Shown here piece by piece: positions 10,280 through 19,749 of a DNA stretch of 64,000 bases. Source of the DNA: Alkalihalobacillus sp. LMS39 (GTDB lineage: Bacteria > Bacillota > Bacilli > Bacillales > Bacillaceae_F); assembly GCF_022812285.1 (NCBI RefSeq), contig NZ_CP093300.1, forward strand, positions 4,663,171 through 4,727,170, given 5' to 3'. Under the pieces are notes generated by a model, which did no database searches, was not told the DNA's origin, and saw only the letters and a list, made by a program, of their open reading frames with translations. Made by a program: the position numbers and the translations under genes. Positions within the stretch are counted from its first letter, which is position 1. Every line of letters starts with the position of its first letter.

Positions 10280-11476
10280 ATGATACTTGCTCTTACTGTA
10301 TTAGCTGTTGTCATTCTAATATTAGTTTGGCTACGCCTTGATTTTATCGGTGGCATGAAAGTTCAAAAAAGTGAAGCTCACAAACGAACTCAACACACTA
10401 GGCAAGGTCATGTTTCCCTTCTTCCAACTGGGGACGAGGTATTTCGAACGATGTTTCAAGACATCGAACAAGCAAAAAGTCACATTCATGTGTTGTTTTA
10501 TATTTTTAAAGACGATAGCATTTCCACAAAAATGGCCAATTTATTAAAAGAAAAAGCAAAACAAGGCATCGAAGTCCGATTACTTGTTGATCGAATGGGG
10601 TCAAAACTATCGAAAAAGTCGATTCAACAATTGAAAAATGCCGGTGTTTCCTTTGCTTACTCTCATCCGATTCAATGGCCATATTTGTTCTTTACTTTCA
10701 ACCGGAGAAACCATCGGAAAATTACAATTGTCGATGGAAAAATTGGCTTTGTTGGTGGGTATAATGTTGGTGACGAATATCTCGGACGAGACCCAAAATT
10801 TGGTCCTTGGCGCGATTTCCATTTACGAATTGAAGGAGATGGTGTCCAAGATTTACAAGAGCAGTTTCTTGAAGATTGGCGCGTCGCTACAAACAAAGAA
10901 CTTAAAAGCGACCGGTATTATCCTAACTTAAAACAAGGTCCTATTCCGCTTCGAATTTTGCCAACTGACGGCGTATTTCTTGAAGAAACATTTATTGATT
11001 TAATTCGTCAAGCAAAAACAACCATAACGATTGGAACCCCTTATTTTATTCCCGGCAAAGCGTTACAAGGTGAATTAATGGCTGCTGCCAAACGCGGTGT
11101 CGCTGTACGCTTACTCGTTCCAAAGCAAGGCGATCACCCCCTTGTAAAAGAAGCCGCCTTTCCTTACTTTCATGAACTATTGGAAGCCGGTGTTGAAATT
11201 TATCGATACTACCGTGGATTTTTTCATGCTAAAGTTGTTGTTATTGACCGGCAAGTATGCGATATCGGTACAGCAAATTTTGATAAACGTAGTTTTCATA
11301 TCAACCATGAAATCAATTGTCTTATTTATGACCCGGACTTTATTAAAGCTGTCGAAAATGAAGTTGAACACGACTTTTCAATATCTGAACGATTAACAAT
11401 GAAACAGCTTGAAAAACGATCGTTGTTTCACCGTGGAAAAGAGCGAGTCGGGACAATGATTTCAGGTTTACTGTAG
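10280..11476 (+). CDS. clsB: Cardiolipin synthase-like phospholipase D family protein (YwjE/ClsB)
   Basis: Phospholipase-D superfamily enzyme; family members join two phosphatidylglycerols into cardiolipin at the membrane. 398 residues. One N-terminal membrane helix (residues 2-22, LALTVLAVVILILVWLRL), then two HKD motifs: HRKITIVDGKIGFVGG from His145 and HAKVVVIDRQ from His316, each followed by the expected G/N residues. Shorter than the 480-residue Cls with two membrane helices, matching B. subtilis YwjE, which also neighbours fadF. The ATG follows AGGAGG at ideal spacing. Its 3' region carries a full repeat element and then a terminator. Confidence 0.88.
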   Translation: MILALTVLAVVILILVWLRLDFIGGMKVQKSEAHKRTQHTRQGHVSLLPTGDEVFRTMFQDIEQAKSHIHVLFYIFKDDSISTKMANLLKEKAKQGIEVRLLVDRMGSKLSKKSIQQLKNAGVSFAYSHPIQWPYLFFTFNRRNHRKITIVDGKIGFVGGYNVGDEYLGRDPKFGPWRDFHLRIEGDGVQDLQEQFLEDWRVATNKELKSDRYYPNLKQGPIPLRILPTDGVFLEETFIDLIRQAKTTITIGTPYFIPGKALQGELMAAAKRGVAVRLLVPKQGDHPLVKEAAFPYFHELLEAGVEIYRYYRGFFHAKVVVIDRQVCDIGTANFDKRSFHINHEINCLIYDPDFIKAVENEVEHDFSISERLTMKQLEKRSLFHRGKERVGTMISGLL

Positions 11477-11494
11477 TGCATGGAGGCTGCTTGC

Positions 11495-11678
11495 TATCGG
11501 ACTTCTGTTCCGCTATTTTATAAAAAAGTGATATTTTTCAAAGGCTTACGGACATTGGTTCCGTTACATTATAGAAAAAACATGTTTTTTCCACTGTTTT
11601 CGCCCATTAACGGAACAGGTGTCCGTTAGCATTGAAAAAAGTGATGTTCTCCATCTAATAACGGAATAGATGTCCGTT
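11495..11678. repeat. Intergenic A-A-B-B palindrome repeat element, copy 1
   Basis: This stretch without genes holds four imperfect-palindrome units of about 21 bp at 11495-11515, 11547-11566, 11608-11628 and 11659-11678. The first two read CGGAC(A)NNNGTTCCG (type A), the last two are the reverse complement, CGGAANNNNTGTCCG (type B). Unit centres are about 51, 61 and 51 bp apart, the same spacing as in the copy at 43960-44144. Spacers are A/T-rich and partly alike between copies. It lies between clsB and its terminator, so it would be transcribed and could fold into a large cruciform or hairpin. Confidence 0.85.
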
Positions 11679-11703
11679 CTGATTGAGCGCATAGTATACA
11701 TTG

Positions 11704-11734
11704 CGTCCTCTCCAATGAGTGAGGACGTTTTTTT
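11704..11734 (+). terminator. Terminator of clsB
   Basis: CGTCCTC pairs with GAGGACG and is followed by seven T residues on the plus strand. Confidence 0.8.
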
Positions 11735-11788
11735 AGTTCATCTGACCCTCTTACTATAATTGATTTTTCGATTAAAAGCGATAACTAA

Positions 11789-11815
11789 AAAACCCCATCT
11801 TTTATGATGAGGTTT
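11789..11815 (-). terminator. Terminator of the alpha/beta hydrolase gene
   Basis: On the minus strand AACCTCATC and GATGGGGTT pair (one wobble), followed by T residues. The stem overlaps the last codons of the hydrolase gene. Confidence 0.75.
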
Positions 11816-12596
11816 GTGCAGGTACTTTTTTCTCAATAAAGCTTTTGATAATGCGATTAAATTCTTGGGCATGTTTTGTTGGAACTTGGTGTGTTGCTTT
11901 TTCTACTAACACAACCGTTACATCTTCTAACCGCTTTTTAAACATATCTATATAGTGATGAAGATAAAAAGAGAACGCTCCGTATATTAATAACACTGGC
12001 ACTTTAATTTCATGCAAATGTTCTGTTGAGCGATATTGTAACCCGGCTTTATACATTCTGCTTAGCACATTTGGGTTTGTTCGTTTAATATGCTCGGTTA
12101 ATTCATGACGGAATGCTGTTTCGTGCTTTTTGCAATGGGCTGTAGCTAATACATTGGCGACAAGGTTTATTGCATTCATCTCGGTTGCCCAAATTCCTAA
12201 TTTAAACTCATTTCTAAGAATGAAATTATTAACCTCAGGAAAACTCCCGCTCATAATTAATGCTGTGGCGCGCTCAGGATAGGATAAGACAAATTCTTGT
12301 GCAATTGACCCGCCGTTCGAATAGCCTAAAATGATGGCTTGCTCAATTTCCAATTTATCCAACACCTGTTTTATGTCTTCGGCTAAAAGCGACATTGTAA
12401 TTCGTTCTTTCCCTGCTTCACTTTTCCCGTTTCCACGTAAATCAACAAAAATCAACTGATAATCTTTTGCTAATGGCAATTGTTTATAAAATGTTTTATA
12501 CCCCATTCCAGGGGGATGAATAAAAACAAGTGGTATTCCTTTTCCTACCGTTTCATAATAAACGGCCCGCTCATAACGGCATTGAACATAAGGCAT
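11802..12596 (-). CDS. Alpha/beta-fold hydrolase
   Basis: Soluble alpha/beta hydrolase of 264 residues. The oxyanion region is HPPGMG (residues 27-32), followed by DLRGNGKSE (52-60), the nucleophile elbow GYSNGG with Ser93, and the C-terminal acid/histidine region VLLIYGAF...ATHQVP. No signal peptide. The frame extends two codons further to a GTG; the ATG at 12596 has AAAAGGAGGG at the best distance and is preferred. It follows a small XapX-like membrane gene by 18 bp, so they may be co-transcribed. Substrate cannot be told; esterase or C-C hydrolase are both possible. Confidence 0.85.
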   Translation of the reverse strand: MPYVQCRYERAVYYETVGKGIPLVFIHPPGMGYKTFYKQLPLAKDYQLIFVDLRGNGKSEAGKERITMSLLAEDIKQVLDKLEIEQAIILGYSNGGSIAQEFVLSYPERATALIMSGSFPEVNNFILRNEFKLGIWATEMNAINLVANVLATAHCKKHETAFRHELTEHIKRTNPNVLSRMYKAGLQYRSTEHLHEIKVPVLLIYGAFSFYLHHYIDMFKKRLEDVTVVLVEKATHQVPTKHAQEFNRIIKSFIEKKVPAQTSS

Positions 12597-12614
12597 GTAC
12601 ACCCCTCCTTTTCG

Positions 12615-12788
12615 TTACCCTTGGTTAATCAATGGAAGAATCCATTGATACACTTTGTAGCCTACATAAATACCGACAATCCCCATAATCCCTGGCAATG
12701 CAGGAGGAGCTGGAATTGGCAATTTCAAGAAGCCAAATACTAGTCCTACTATTAAACCTGCTAATAATGCGAGTACAATGTCTTGCAT
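12615..12788 (-). CDS. XapX-domain small membrane protein (57 aa)
   Basis: A 57-residue hydrophobic protein. It begins MQDIVLALLAGLIVGLVFGF, a glycine-rich membrane helix, continues through the proline-rich segment LPIPAPPALPG and ends with a second helix (IMGIVGIYVGYKVYQW). This layout matches the XapX family of tiny membrane proteins. The ATG has AAAGGACGTG eight bases upstream. It sits between the argS terminator and the alpha/beta hydrolase on the same strand. Function unknown. Confidence 0.8.
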   Translation of the reverse strand: MQDIVLALLAGLIVGLVFGFLKLPIPAPPALPGIMGIVGIYVGYKVYQWILPLINQG

Positions 12789-12827
12789 ATAATCACGTCC
12801 TTTTGTCTTTACTATTTTCTCAAAAAA

Positions 12828-12862
12828 ACAACCCCACTATTTATTGTAAATAGTGGGGTTGT
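12828..12862 (-). terminator. Terminator of ywiB-argS
   Basis: A perfect 16-bp stem (ACAACCCCACTATTTA and its complement) with a tiny loop, followed on the minus strand by a seven-T run. Confidence 0.9.
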
Positions 12863-12880
12863 TGCTAACAAATTCTATCA

Positions 12881-14551
12881 TTACATTTGTTCTGGTGCTT
12901 TAACACCGATAAGCTTTAATGCATTTTGTAATGTCATTTGGACAGCCTTTATTAACGCAAGTCTTGCTTTACTTGTTTCATCATCTTCTGGGTCGATAAC
13001 ACGCTCAGCATTGTAAAAGGAGTGTAATGCCTGTGCCAATTCAAATACATAATTTGTGATGCGGTGTGGTGATAGCTTTTGAGCCGCTTCAGCCACTGCT
13101 TCAGGAAATTCTCCAACTTTTTTCAAAAGCTCATATTCTTTCTCTGACTGAATAGCCTCTATATTCGTTTGTTCATTGTATTCCAAACCATGTTGCTCAC
13201 CCTGGCGTAAAATACTGCAAATCCGAGCATGTGCATATTGAACATAATACACTGGATTTTCATTTGATTTTGATACCGCTAAATCCATGTCAAAATCCAA
13301 ATGAGTATCTGCACTTCTCATAGCAAAGAAATACCGGGTCGCATCAATTCCGACTTCTTCCATTAAATCGCGAAGTGTTACAGCCTTTCCTGTTCGCTTA
13401 CTCATTTTCACTTTTTCACCATTTTGGAAAAGCGACACCATTTGAATGATTTCAACTTCCATTTGTTCTTTCTTATAGCCTAAAGCTTGAAGAGCCGCTC
13501 TCATTCTCGGAATATATCCATGGTGGTCTGCCCCCCATATATTAATGAGCTTTTCAAATCCTCTATCCATTTTATCTTTATGATACGCAATATCAGGAGT
13601 TAAGTACGTATAAGTTCCATCGTTTTTAATTAAAACGCGGTCTTTATCATCCCCGTAGGTTGTTGAGCGGAACCATGTTGCTCCCTCTTCTTCGTACGTT
13701 TCTCCTTTTTCTTTAAGCACTTGAAGCGCTTCTTCGACTTTACCTGTTGTATATAGTGAAGTTTCTGAATACCACTCATCGAATTCTACACGAAACTCAG
13801 CTAAGTCGGCTTTAATTTTGTCTAGTTCTTTTTGCAGGCCAAATTGTCTGAAAAAGTCTAAGCGCTCTTGTTCTGATTCATGAATAAATTTATCACCGTA
13901 CTCAGCCACCAATTGTTTTGCAAAATCTATAATATCAGCACCGTGATATCCATCCTCAGGCATATCCATCTCCATATTTAGTGCTTGAAAATAGCGAGCT
14001 TGGAGCGATAAAGCTAAGTTATGAATTTGATTTCCTGCATCATTTATGTAATATTCTCGCCCTACTTCATAGCCGGCCTTTTCTAAAATATTGCAAAGTG
14101 AATCTCCAACTGCCGCGCCACGAGCATGTCCTAAATGAAGGGTACCTGTTGGATTAGCTGAGACAAACTCCACTTGTACCTTTTCATTTTGTCCACCATT
14201 TGTTTTTCCGTATTGTTCTCTTTGCGTTAACACTTCTTTAATGATTTCACGTAAATAAGAATTATCCATATAAAAATTGATAAAGCCTGGTCCTGCAATG
14301 TCCACTTTCGAAATCGATGCTTTTTCTTTATCTAAGTGAGCAACGATATCTTCTGCAATCGCGCGTGGTGCTTTCTTCGCTACCTTTGCTAGACGCATGG
14401 CCATATTTGTTGCATAATCTCCATGTGCTTTATCTCTCGGTAGTTCTAAAACGACTTCAGGAATATCCTTTCCATTGGCCAACCCAGCTTTTTCAATAGC
14501 CGAGACGATTTCATTTTTTAAAGCTTCTTTTTTTTGTTCCACACTATTCAT
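12881..14551 (-). CDS. argS: Arginyl-tRNA synthetase
   Basis: Class I aminoacyl-tRNA synthetase charging tRNA-Arg; 556 residues, the standard bacterial length. The N-terminal Add1 domain is followed by the HIGH-type signature [19 protein letters not shown], the KMSK loop ([14 protein letters not shown]) and a DALR anticodon-binding domain ending at the C-terminus (LYNAERV-type region, [15 protein letters not shown]). The ATG follows GGAGGGGTCAC. It overlaps the 3' end of ywiB by 8 bp, so translation is probably coupled, the same arrangement as in B. subtilis. A strong terminator follows. Confidence 0.98.
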   Translation of the reverse strand: MNSVEQKKEALKNEIVSAIEKAGLANGKDIPEVVLELPRDKAHGDYATNMAMRLAKVAKKAPRAIAEDIVAHLDKEKASISKVDIAGPGFINFYMDNSYLREIIKEVLTQREQYGKTNGGQNEKVQVEFVSANPTGTLHLGHARGAAVGDSLCNILEKAGYEVGREYYINDAGNQIHNLALSLQARYFQALNMEMDMPEDGYHGADIIDFAKQLVAEYGDKFIHESEQERLDFFRQFGLQKELDKIKADLAEFRVEFDEWYSETSLYTTGKVEEALQVLKEKGETYEEEGATWFRSTTYGDDKDRVLIKNDGTYTYLTPDIAYHKDKMDRGFEKLINIWGADHHGYIPRMRAALQALGYKKEQMEVEIIQMVSLFQNGEKVKMSKRTGKAVTLRDLMEEVGIDATRYFFAMRSADTHLDFDMDLAVSKSNENPVYYVQYAHARICSILRQGEQHGLEYNEQTNIEAIQSEKEYELLKKVGEFPEAVAEAAQKLSPHRITNYVFELAQALHSFYNAERVIDPEDDETSKARLALIKAVQMTLQNALKLIGVKAPEQM

Positions 14552-14975
14552 GTGACCCCTCCTTGATTTCTAATAACACTTCATGTAATCGTTTCGTTTC
14601 TTCGTCAAGAATCGTCGTAAATGCAGCCTCGATTCTGCCTTCTCCTTGTAATCCCCACATCACTTTTAAACGGGTTGTTTCAATGTAATGGTTCAATGTT
14701 CCATATGGTGTAGAATACGACCCTTCTGTTTTTGTGTGAATATGTAACTGTTGCCTGACGGATACTTCCCCATTCCGAAGAATCGTCATGTGACCTGAAC
14801 CAATTTTCCACACGTTTGTCACTTCACCTGAATCTGTTTTTTCAATATAGCGCAAGTATTTCAAATCACCTTTAGTCGTTAATTCACCAAAAGCCTTTCC
14901 TTTATATGTATTCCTTTGATTTTGTTCAGTTATGGAAATTACAAATGACACTTGTACTTGTTTTTTGTCAACCAT
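14544..14975 (-). CDS. ywiB: YwiB-like DUF1934 beta-barrel protein
   Basis: 143-residue protein of the DUF1934/YwiB family, predicted calycin-like beta barrel: alternating beta strands such as [21 protein letters not shown] and [19 protein letters not shown], and a C-terminal helix. No signal peptide or cysteines. The frame extends four codons upstream to a GTG, but the ATG at 14975 has GTGAGGG correctly placed. First gene of a two-gene transcript with argS, as in B. subtilis. Function unknown. Confidence 0.85.
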   Translation of the reverse strand: MVDKKQVQVSFVISITEQNQRNTYKGKAFGELTTKGDLKYLRYIEKTDSGEVTNVWKIGSGHMTILRNGEVSVRQQLHIHTKTEGSYSTPYGTLNHYIETTRLKVMWGLQGEGRIEAAFTTILDEETKRLHEVLLEIKEGSHE

Positions 14976-14993
14976 GGAATCCCTCACTTTTTC

Positions 14994-15104
14994 TAGAAAG
15001 CTCTTTTCGATGTTGTTATTGACTTATTTTCATAATCGGTTTCCATCAACTTTACGGCTATAGATAACCTAAAAGCAACAATCTATTCGAAAACAGCCTT
15101 CTAA
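14994..15104. repeat. Imperfect inverted repeat in the ywiB-speE gap
   Basis: The 254-bp gap has no gene. GAAAGCTCTTTTCGATGTTG (from about 14996) returns inverted at 15076-15102 with a few differences and one short insertion. The arms flank about 55 bp that include a CTATAGATAACC stretch. It looks like a small non-autonomous element or a large hairpin; it overlaps the ywiB upstream region, so it could carry that promoter. Confidence 0.45.
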
Positions 15105-15180
15105 TAACAAGTGTATAGCCAATAAGCTAGTCTTGCAAGAAATAGCAGGACCATAGTATGAAACATTGTTGATAGGATAA

Positions 15181-15220
15181 GGGTGACTCAATAAGTTAAC
15201 ATTCACGTGTGAGTCACCCC
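15181..15220. terminator. Stem-loop after speE
   Basis: GGGTGACTCA and TGAGTCACCC form a perfect 10-bp stem just past the speE stop codon. The T-tract on the minus strand is short. Confidence 0.6.
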
Positions 15221-15229
15221 GGTTGTGCT

Positions 15230-16060
15230 TTATTTATTTATCAGACGTTCTACAAATCTTGGCAAAACAAACGCAGCTTTGTGAATCGCCTTTGTATAGT
15301 AATTTGTTTCAATCTCATGAAACCTAGCGTCTTCTACTTCTAATGGGTCATATTTTTTCGATCCGATTGTAAATGTCCATAACCCACTTGGATATGTTGG
15401 AATATTTGCCGTATACAATCTTGTAATTGGGAATGTTTCTTTTACATCCTGAAACACATTTTCAATTAATTCGCTATGAAACCAAGGATTGTCGGTTTGT
15501 GCCACAAATACGCCGTCTTCTTTTAATGCTTTAGAAATGCCTTCGTAAAAGCCTTTCGTAAATAAATTCACAGCTGGTCCAACTGGCTCTGTTGAATCAA
15601 CCATGATGACATCATACACATTTTCACTTTTGGCAATATGCATAAAGCCATCATCAACTTGAACATCAACGCGAACATCATCAAGCGCTCCGGCAATTGA
15701 CGGTAAATATTTTTTCGAGTACTCAATAACCTTTCCATCGATTTCAACGAGTGTCGCTTTTTCCACGGAAGGATGTTTTAATACTTCTCGAATTACACCT
15801 CCATCGCCTCCACCAACAACTAGTACTTGTTTTGGATTAGGGTGTGTAAATAGTGGGACATGCGCCACCATTTCATGGTAGACAAATTCGTCTTTTTCAG
15901 TTGTCATAACCATGCCATCTAGCACAAGCATATTCCCGAATTCTTCTGTTTCAATCATATCTAGTTTTTGAAATTCGGTTTGTTCTGTATGTAATGTTTG
16001 TTTTATTTTTGCAGTAATCCCAAACCGTTCTGTTTGTTTTTCTGTATACCATAATTCCAC
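15230..16060 (-). CDS. speE: Spermidine synthase
   Basis: Aminopropyltransferase that makes spermidine from putrescine and decarboxylated SAM. About 276 residues, as in Bacillus. Motifs: [19 protein letters not shown], the SAM-binding [41 protein letters not shown] (catalytic Asp) and [12 protein letters not shown]. The frame opens at a GTG at 16069, but GTG at 16060 has AGAGGTG correctly spaced and yields the family N-terminus (xELWYTEKQ). In B. subtilis speB (agmatinase) follows directly; here only the inverted repeat and stem-loop follow. Confidence 0.96.
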   Translation of the reverse strand: MELWYTEKQTERFGITAKIKQTLHTEQTEFQKLDMIETEEFGNMLVLDGMVMTTEKDEFVYHEMVAHVPLFTHPNPKQVLVVGGGDGGVIREVLKHPSVEKATLVEIDGKVIEYSKKYLPSIAGALDDVRVDVQVDDGFMHIAKSENVYDVIMVDSTEPVGPAVNLFTKGFYEGISKALKEDGVFVAQTDNPWFHSELIENVFQDVKETFPITRLYTANIPTYPSGLWTFTIGSKKYDPLEVEDARFHEIETNYYTKAIHKAAFVLPRFVERLINK

Positions 16061-16262
16061 GTTCTTCACCTCTACAACAAATTCATTATCATTATTTTAC
16101 CCTATTATTCCTACCTCTTATTCTTATCGAACAAAACAAAGTATAAAACATCAGCTAAAAAAAGCAAGAGATATTTTTAAAAAGTCTATTGTCTACGTTT
16201 AAAAACTTAGATTGATGACCAAAATTACTAGAAACAAAGTCTCGTAAAAGAAGGTGACTAAC

Positions 16263-18320
16263 ATGGAGGTCATCCCACGCCGTGCAAAAAGAAAACGTCA
16301 TTGGTTTCGGACACTATTTCGGCTTTTCCTTATCGTTTCTATCTTAGCGATGAGTGGAGTCGTCTCGTTATTACTTTACACAAAAGCACAAGGTCCCCCA
16401 CCTTTACAAGTAGCTCAAACTACAAGATACTTCGGTATAAACGATACAGTCATAGGGGAAAACCGAATGGGTCAAAACCGCTATTGGGTCCCTATGGAGA
16501 ATATTTCTGAAGATTTAATTCATGCGACATTATCCATAGAAGATCGAAAGTTTTATCAACATTACGGTTTTGATTTCACTAGAATTGGGGGAGCTGTTGT
16601 TGCAAATGTTCGCTCAGGTTCGATGGCCCAAGGAGCAAGTACGATTACACAACAGTACGCACGTAATTTATATTTAGGCCATGATAAAACGTGGCAACGA
16701 AAAATCAACGAGGCATTGTACGCGTTACGATTAGAAATGAACTATTCAAAAAAAGACATTCTGGAAGGCTATTTAAATACGATTTATTATGGACATGGTG
16801 CTTATGGCATTGAGGCTGCTGCATTACATTACTTTGATAAAAATGCGAGTGAACTTTCACTTGCAGAGGCGAGTATGCTTGCTGGGATACCAAAAGGCCC
16901 TAGCTATTATTCTCCTTTAAACGATTTAGAAAGAGCAACGAACCGGCAACATTTAATCTTACAAACCATGGTTACATCTGGGTATATTTCTCAAGCAGAA
17001 GCCGATACAGCGAAAGCCGAACCATTAGTTTTTGTGACCGACCAAGAAGATGCTTCCGTTACTACCGGGTTATATTTTCAATCAGTCGTGAAGCAAACAT
17101 TAATGCAAGAATACGGACTTGATGAAGAAGTTATTGAAAATGGCGGCTTACAAATTTACACCACTCTTGATCCTGAACTTCAACAGTTAGCGGAAGAATG
17201 GGTGGAGAAGGAATTAGGTCCCCACGAAGAGTTACAATCTGCACTCATTGCGATGGATCCAAAGACAGGAGATGTACAGGCTTTAATCGGGGGACGGAAC
17301 TATTTCGAGAGTCCTTTTAATCGAGCAACACAAGCGAAACGTCATCCTGGGTCTGTGTTTAAAGCATTTTTATATTATGCTGCACTAGAAAAAGGCTTTA
17401 CTCCAGCATCAACTTTGTTAAGTGAACCGACAACCTTTTCATTTGATGATGGACGTACTGATTATACGCCAAGTAATTTTGGTGATCGGTATGCTGATGA
17501 TTTTATAACATTAGTTCAAGCTATGGCATTATCAGACAATATTTATGCCGTTAAAACCCATTTATACTTAGGGACAAATGTATTACAAGAAACGGCAAGA
17601 CGGTTCGGAATCCAAAGCCCACTCCACGACTTGCCTTCTCTAGCATTAGGTGCAAGTGAGGTAACATTACTTGAATTAGTTACGAGCTATTCTGCCTTTG
17701 CCAATGGTGGTAGCACAGTAGAACCTCGCTTCATACGAAAAGTAGTGGACCAAGAAGGAAATGTTATTATTAATAATGAACCCGAAGTCGTACAAGAGTT
17801 TGATGAACGGTTAATTTACATTATGAATGATGTAATGAAAGCGATGTTCGAAACGAATTTAGATGGCTATGCGAACGGAACCGGTCGGTCCATTGCCCAT
17901 ATTATCAATCGCCCCGTTGCTGGTAAATCAGGAACAACTGATACCGATAGCTGGATGATTGGGTATACTCCGCAATTAACAGCAGGTGTTTGGGTTGGAC
18001 CTGACACTGGGGAAATGAACCAAAGCTTACACGGACAACATGCAAAACGAATTTGGGCGAACTTTTTAGAGGAAGCTCTTCAAGATGAATTAAAGCTTGC
18101 CTTTCATGTACCAGAAGGTGTAAAAGGTGTTTATATTAATCCAAATAACGGCATGCTTGCAAGTGAAGGATGTCCTGCCAAACGATTAACTTATTTCGTT
18201 GAGGGAACGGAACCAACTGAAACATGTCCGGTTCATAACGAAGAAGTAGAAGAAATGATTGATGAAGAAGAACATAAGAAAGAGCGCTTCCTAGACCGGT
18301 TTATTAAATGGTTTAACTAG
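16263..18320 (+). CDS. pbpG: Class A penicillin-binding protein, PbpG (PBP2d)-like
   Basis: Bifunctional peptidoglycan glycosyltransferase/transpeptidase, 685 residues. Basic N-terminus (RRAKRKR), one membrane anchor (about residues 15-38), glycosyltransferase-51 domain (IEDRKFYQHYGFD, GASTITQQYARNLYLG), then transpeptidase with SVFK (Ser364), SDN near 422 and KSGTTD near 555. The ATG at 16263 is preceded by AAGGTGA; an upstream GTG in frame lies inside that site. In B. subtilis pbpG is made in the forespore and sits at this same position next to speE and ywhD. The C-terminus carries two cysteines and an acidic/basic tail. Confidence 0.93.
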   Translation: MEVIPRRAKRKRHWFRTLFRLFLIVSILAMSGVVSLLLYTKAQGPPPLQVAQTTRYFGINDTVIGENRMGQNRYWVPMENISEDLIHATLSIEDRKFYQHYGFDFTRIGGAVVANVRSGSMAQGASTITQQYARNLYLGHDKTWQRKINEALYALRLEMNYSKKDILEGYLNTIYYGHGAYGIEAAALHYFDKNASELSLAEASMLAGIPKGPSYYSPLNDLERATNRQHLILQTMVTSGYISQAEADTAKAEPLVFVTDQEDASVTTGLYFQSVVKQTLMQEYGLDEEVIENGGLQIYTTLDPELQQLAEEWVEKELGPHEELQSALIAMDPKTGDVQALIGGRNYFESPFNRATQAKRHPGSVFKAFLYYAALEKGFTPASTLLSEPTTFSFDDGRTDYTPSNFGDRYADDFITLVQAMALSDNIYAVKTHLYLGTNVLQETARRFGIQSPLHDLPSLALGASEVTLLELVTSYSAFANGGSTVEPRFIRKVVDQEGNVIINNEPEVVQEFDERLIYIMNDVMKAMFETNLDGYANGTGRSIAHIINRPVAGKSGTTDTDSWMIGYTPQLTAGVWVGPDTGEMNQSLHGQHAKRIWANFLEEALQDELKLAFHVPEGVKGVYINPNNGMLASEGCPAKRLTYFVEGTEPTETCPVHNEEVEEMIDEEEHKKERFLDRFIKWFN

Positions 18321-18330
18321 ATACGAAAAA

Positions 18331-18410
18331 CGTGGAGCGTCTTTTCTAGAAATAGCTTTCAAAGCTTCCCTGCTACACCAAAATTTTTATACTCCCATAT
18401 GTAAAAAAAG
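18331..18410. repeat. Dispersed repeat 2, copy at pbpG 3' side
   Basis: An approximately 80-bp stretch with clear similarity to 54241-54312: shared blocks include TCTAGAA, CAAAGCTT, CTGCTA, ACCAAA, ATATGT and AAAAAAG in the same order with small gaps. Both copies directly precede a terminator stem when read on the plus strand. No coding potential. Confidence 0.6.
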
Positions 18411-18439
18411 ACGCATTAGACAAAGTCTAATGCGTTTTT
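18411..18439 (+). terminator. Terminator of pbpG
   Basis: ACGCATTAGAC pairs perfectly with GTCTAATGCGT, followed by TTTTT on the plus strand. The following 140 bp to ywhD show nothing else of note. Confidence 0.88.
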
Positions 18440-18582
18440 GTGTGTCCTAGTATAAATGTGTGGTTTATACTATTTTTTAGTTTAATTTGATTTTCATAAA
18501 AGCTCAAGCGTTTACATCAGAGTTCATAAATCGTTCATAGTTTGTAAATTTAAGGGCTAGACAAATACTACATTTGTTGTTC

Positions 18583-19110
18583 TCATCCCTCATTTAACTC
18601 TTGATGAAGCTTTTCTTCGGAACGTTCCCACATCTCTTGGCTATGATTTTGCAAAAATGTTTTTAATAATTGTTTAGATTTTGCATCCATATGGCCGACA
18701 ATAATATGTCCTTTTAATGATTTATCCATACGGTTCACATGTTCCGGTAAACTTTTATATCCTCGTCGCGCCTCACTATCGACTGTCATTTCACACCCTG
18801 CTACCCCAGCATAATAAGGCTTCCCATCTTGATGTTTAATGGTTACCCACACGAGCCAATATAATTTTCCGTTAGGTACATCTTCGCGATTGGCAGAGAA
18901 CTTAATTCGCTTTTCTACAGCCGAACGCGCATGTAGAGCTCCCATATCAACATAAGCATCATTTTCTTCTGGGCTAATAATAACAGGAGAAACATTATCT
19001 AAATTTAATACTCCGGCTCCATATCCACCATGCCCAGATGTTGAATCCCCAGAAAGGATCGTAAAGCCTGTTTTTGATTTTTTCTCATTGTCTTTATTAA
19101 AGAGATCCAA
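18583..19110 (-). CDS. ywhD: YwhD family protein
   Basis: 175-residue soluble protein of the Bacillus YwhD family, beginning MDLFNKDNEKKSKTGFTILS. Conserved-looking blocks: TSGHGGYGAGVLNLDNVSPV, DMGALHARSAVEKRIKF, GKLYWLVWVTIKH and GHIIVGHMDAKSK. No signal peptide, membrane helix or known catalytic motif. TTG start with AAAGGGATGAAT upstream. It keeps the B. subtilis position beside pbpG. Function unknown. Confidence 0.85.
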   Translation of the reverse strand: MDLFNKDNEKKSKTGFTILSGDSTSGHGGYGAGVLNLDNVSPVIISPEENDAYVDMGALHARSAVEKRIKFSANREDVPNGKLYWLVWVTIKHQDGKPYYAGVAGCEMTVDSEARRGYKSLPEHVNRMDKSLKGHIIVGHMDAKSKQLLKTFLQNHSQEMWERSEEKLHQELNEG

Positions 19111-19195
19111 TTTGATTCATCCCTTTCCTTTACTTGATAGTTGGTTATAGTTTACCACAGACTTTGAAACAATACATTTTACAGACTCCATAAAC

Positions 19196-19231
19196 AAAAG
19201 CAAACACTACTTCAAGTGTTTACTTTTGTTT
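19196..19231 (-). terminator. Terminator of ywfO-ywgA
   Basis: On the minus strand CAAAAGTAAACACT and AGTGTTTGCTTTTG pair with one imperfect position, just past the ywgA stop. Confidence 0.75.
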
Positions 19232-19233
19232 CC

Positions 19234-19737
19234 TTATTGGACATTTGATTTTAATTGAAGAATATAGTCATACGCTTTATGTATGTCTTCTTCTGTATAG
19301 TTTTGCTTCTTTTTAATCGTAAATACTTTTGTTTTCACTTCTTCCACTGGTAATTCCTCAAAATACAAGATTGTTGAGACAAGTTCCAAAAATTTAGAGC
19401 TTTGTTCATTCATGCTTTTCACAACACCATTAATTTCAGGTAGTTCAAGCTGATACATTTGTAAAAAGGTTAACCCCTCTTCTGTTAATGTATAGCGATA
19501 CTGAGAATAGCCACCTTTATGTTCTTTCGTTTCCTCGAGAAATCCTAAATTACACAATTCCTCTATTCGTAATGTTAGTTCTTCAGAATAAGGACCAAAC
19601 ATATGAAAATTAAACTTTTCCGAAAAAGGAAACTTTAGTTTTTTACTAATGTACACAATTTTTTGCAGCTTCTTCCGTCCGATGATTTCACCTGCAAACT
19701 CGACCATTGTTAATAGTTTGATATGTTCCTTTAGCAA
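19234..19737 (-). CDS. ywgA: YwgA family protein
   Basis: 167-residue protein of the YwgA family. Residues 1-90 look like a winged-helix fold (GRKKLQKIVYISKKL, PFSEKFNFHMFGPYSEELTL, then YRYTLTEEGLTFL), which resembles the Panacea-type antitoxin-associated/DUF4065-like fold; the C-terminus is helical and lysine-rich. TTG start 12 bp after ywfO with GGGGGAG upstream, so they form an operon. The partner is an HD-domain nucleotide hydrolase; a regulatory role is possible but not shown. Confidence 0.82.
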   Translation of the reverse strand: MLKEHIKLLTMVEFAGEIIGRKKLQKIVYISKKLKFPFSEKFNFHMFGPYSEELTLRIEELCNLGFLEETKEHKGGYSQYRYTLTEEGLTFLQMYQLELPEINGVVKSMNEQSSKFLELVSTILYFEELPVEEVKTKVFTIKKKQNYTEEDIHKAYDYILQLKSNVQ

Positions 19738-19749
19738 CCCCTTCTCCCC

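Noticed and set aside
18483-18510. Possible cre (TGTAAACGCTTGAG) after pbpG
   Set aside because: The 3' half does not fit the consensus and it lies between convergent gene ends.
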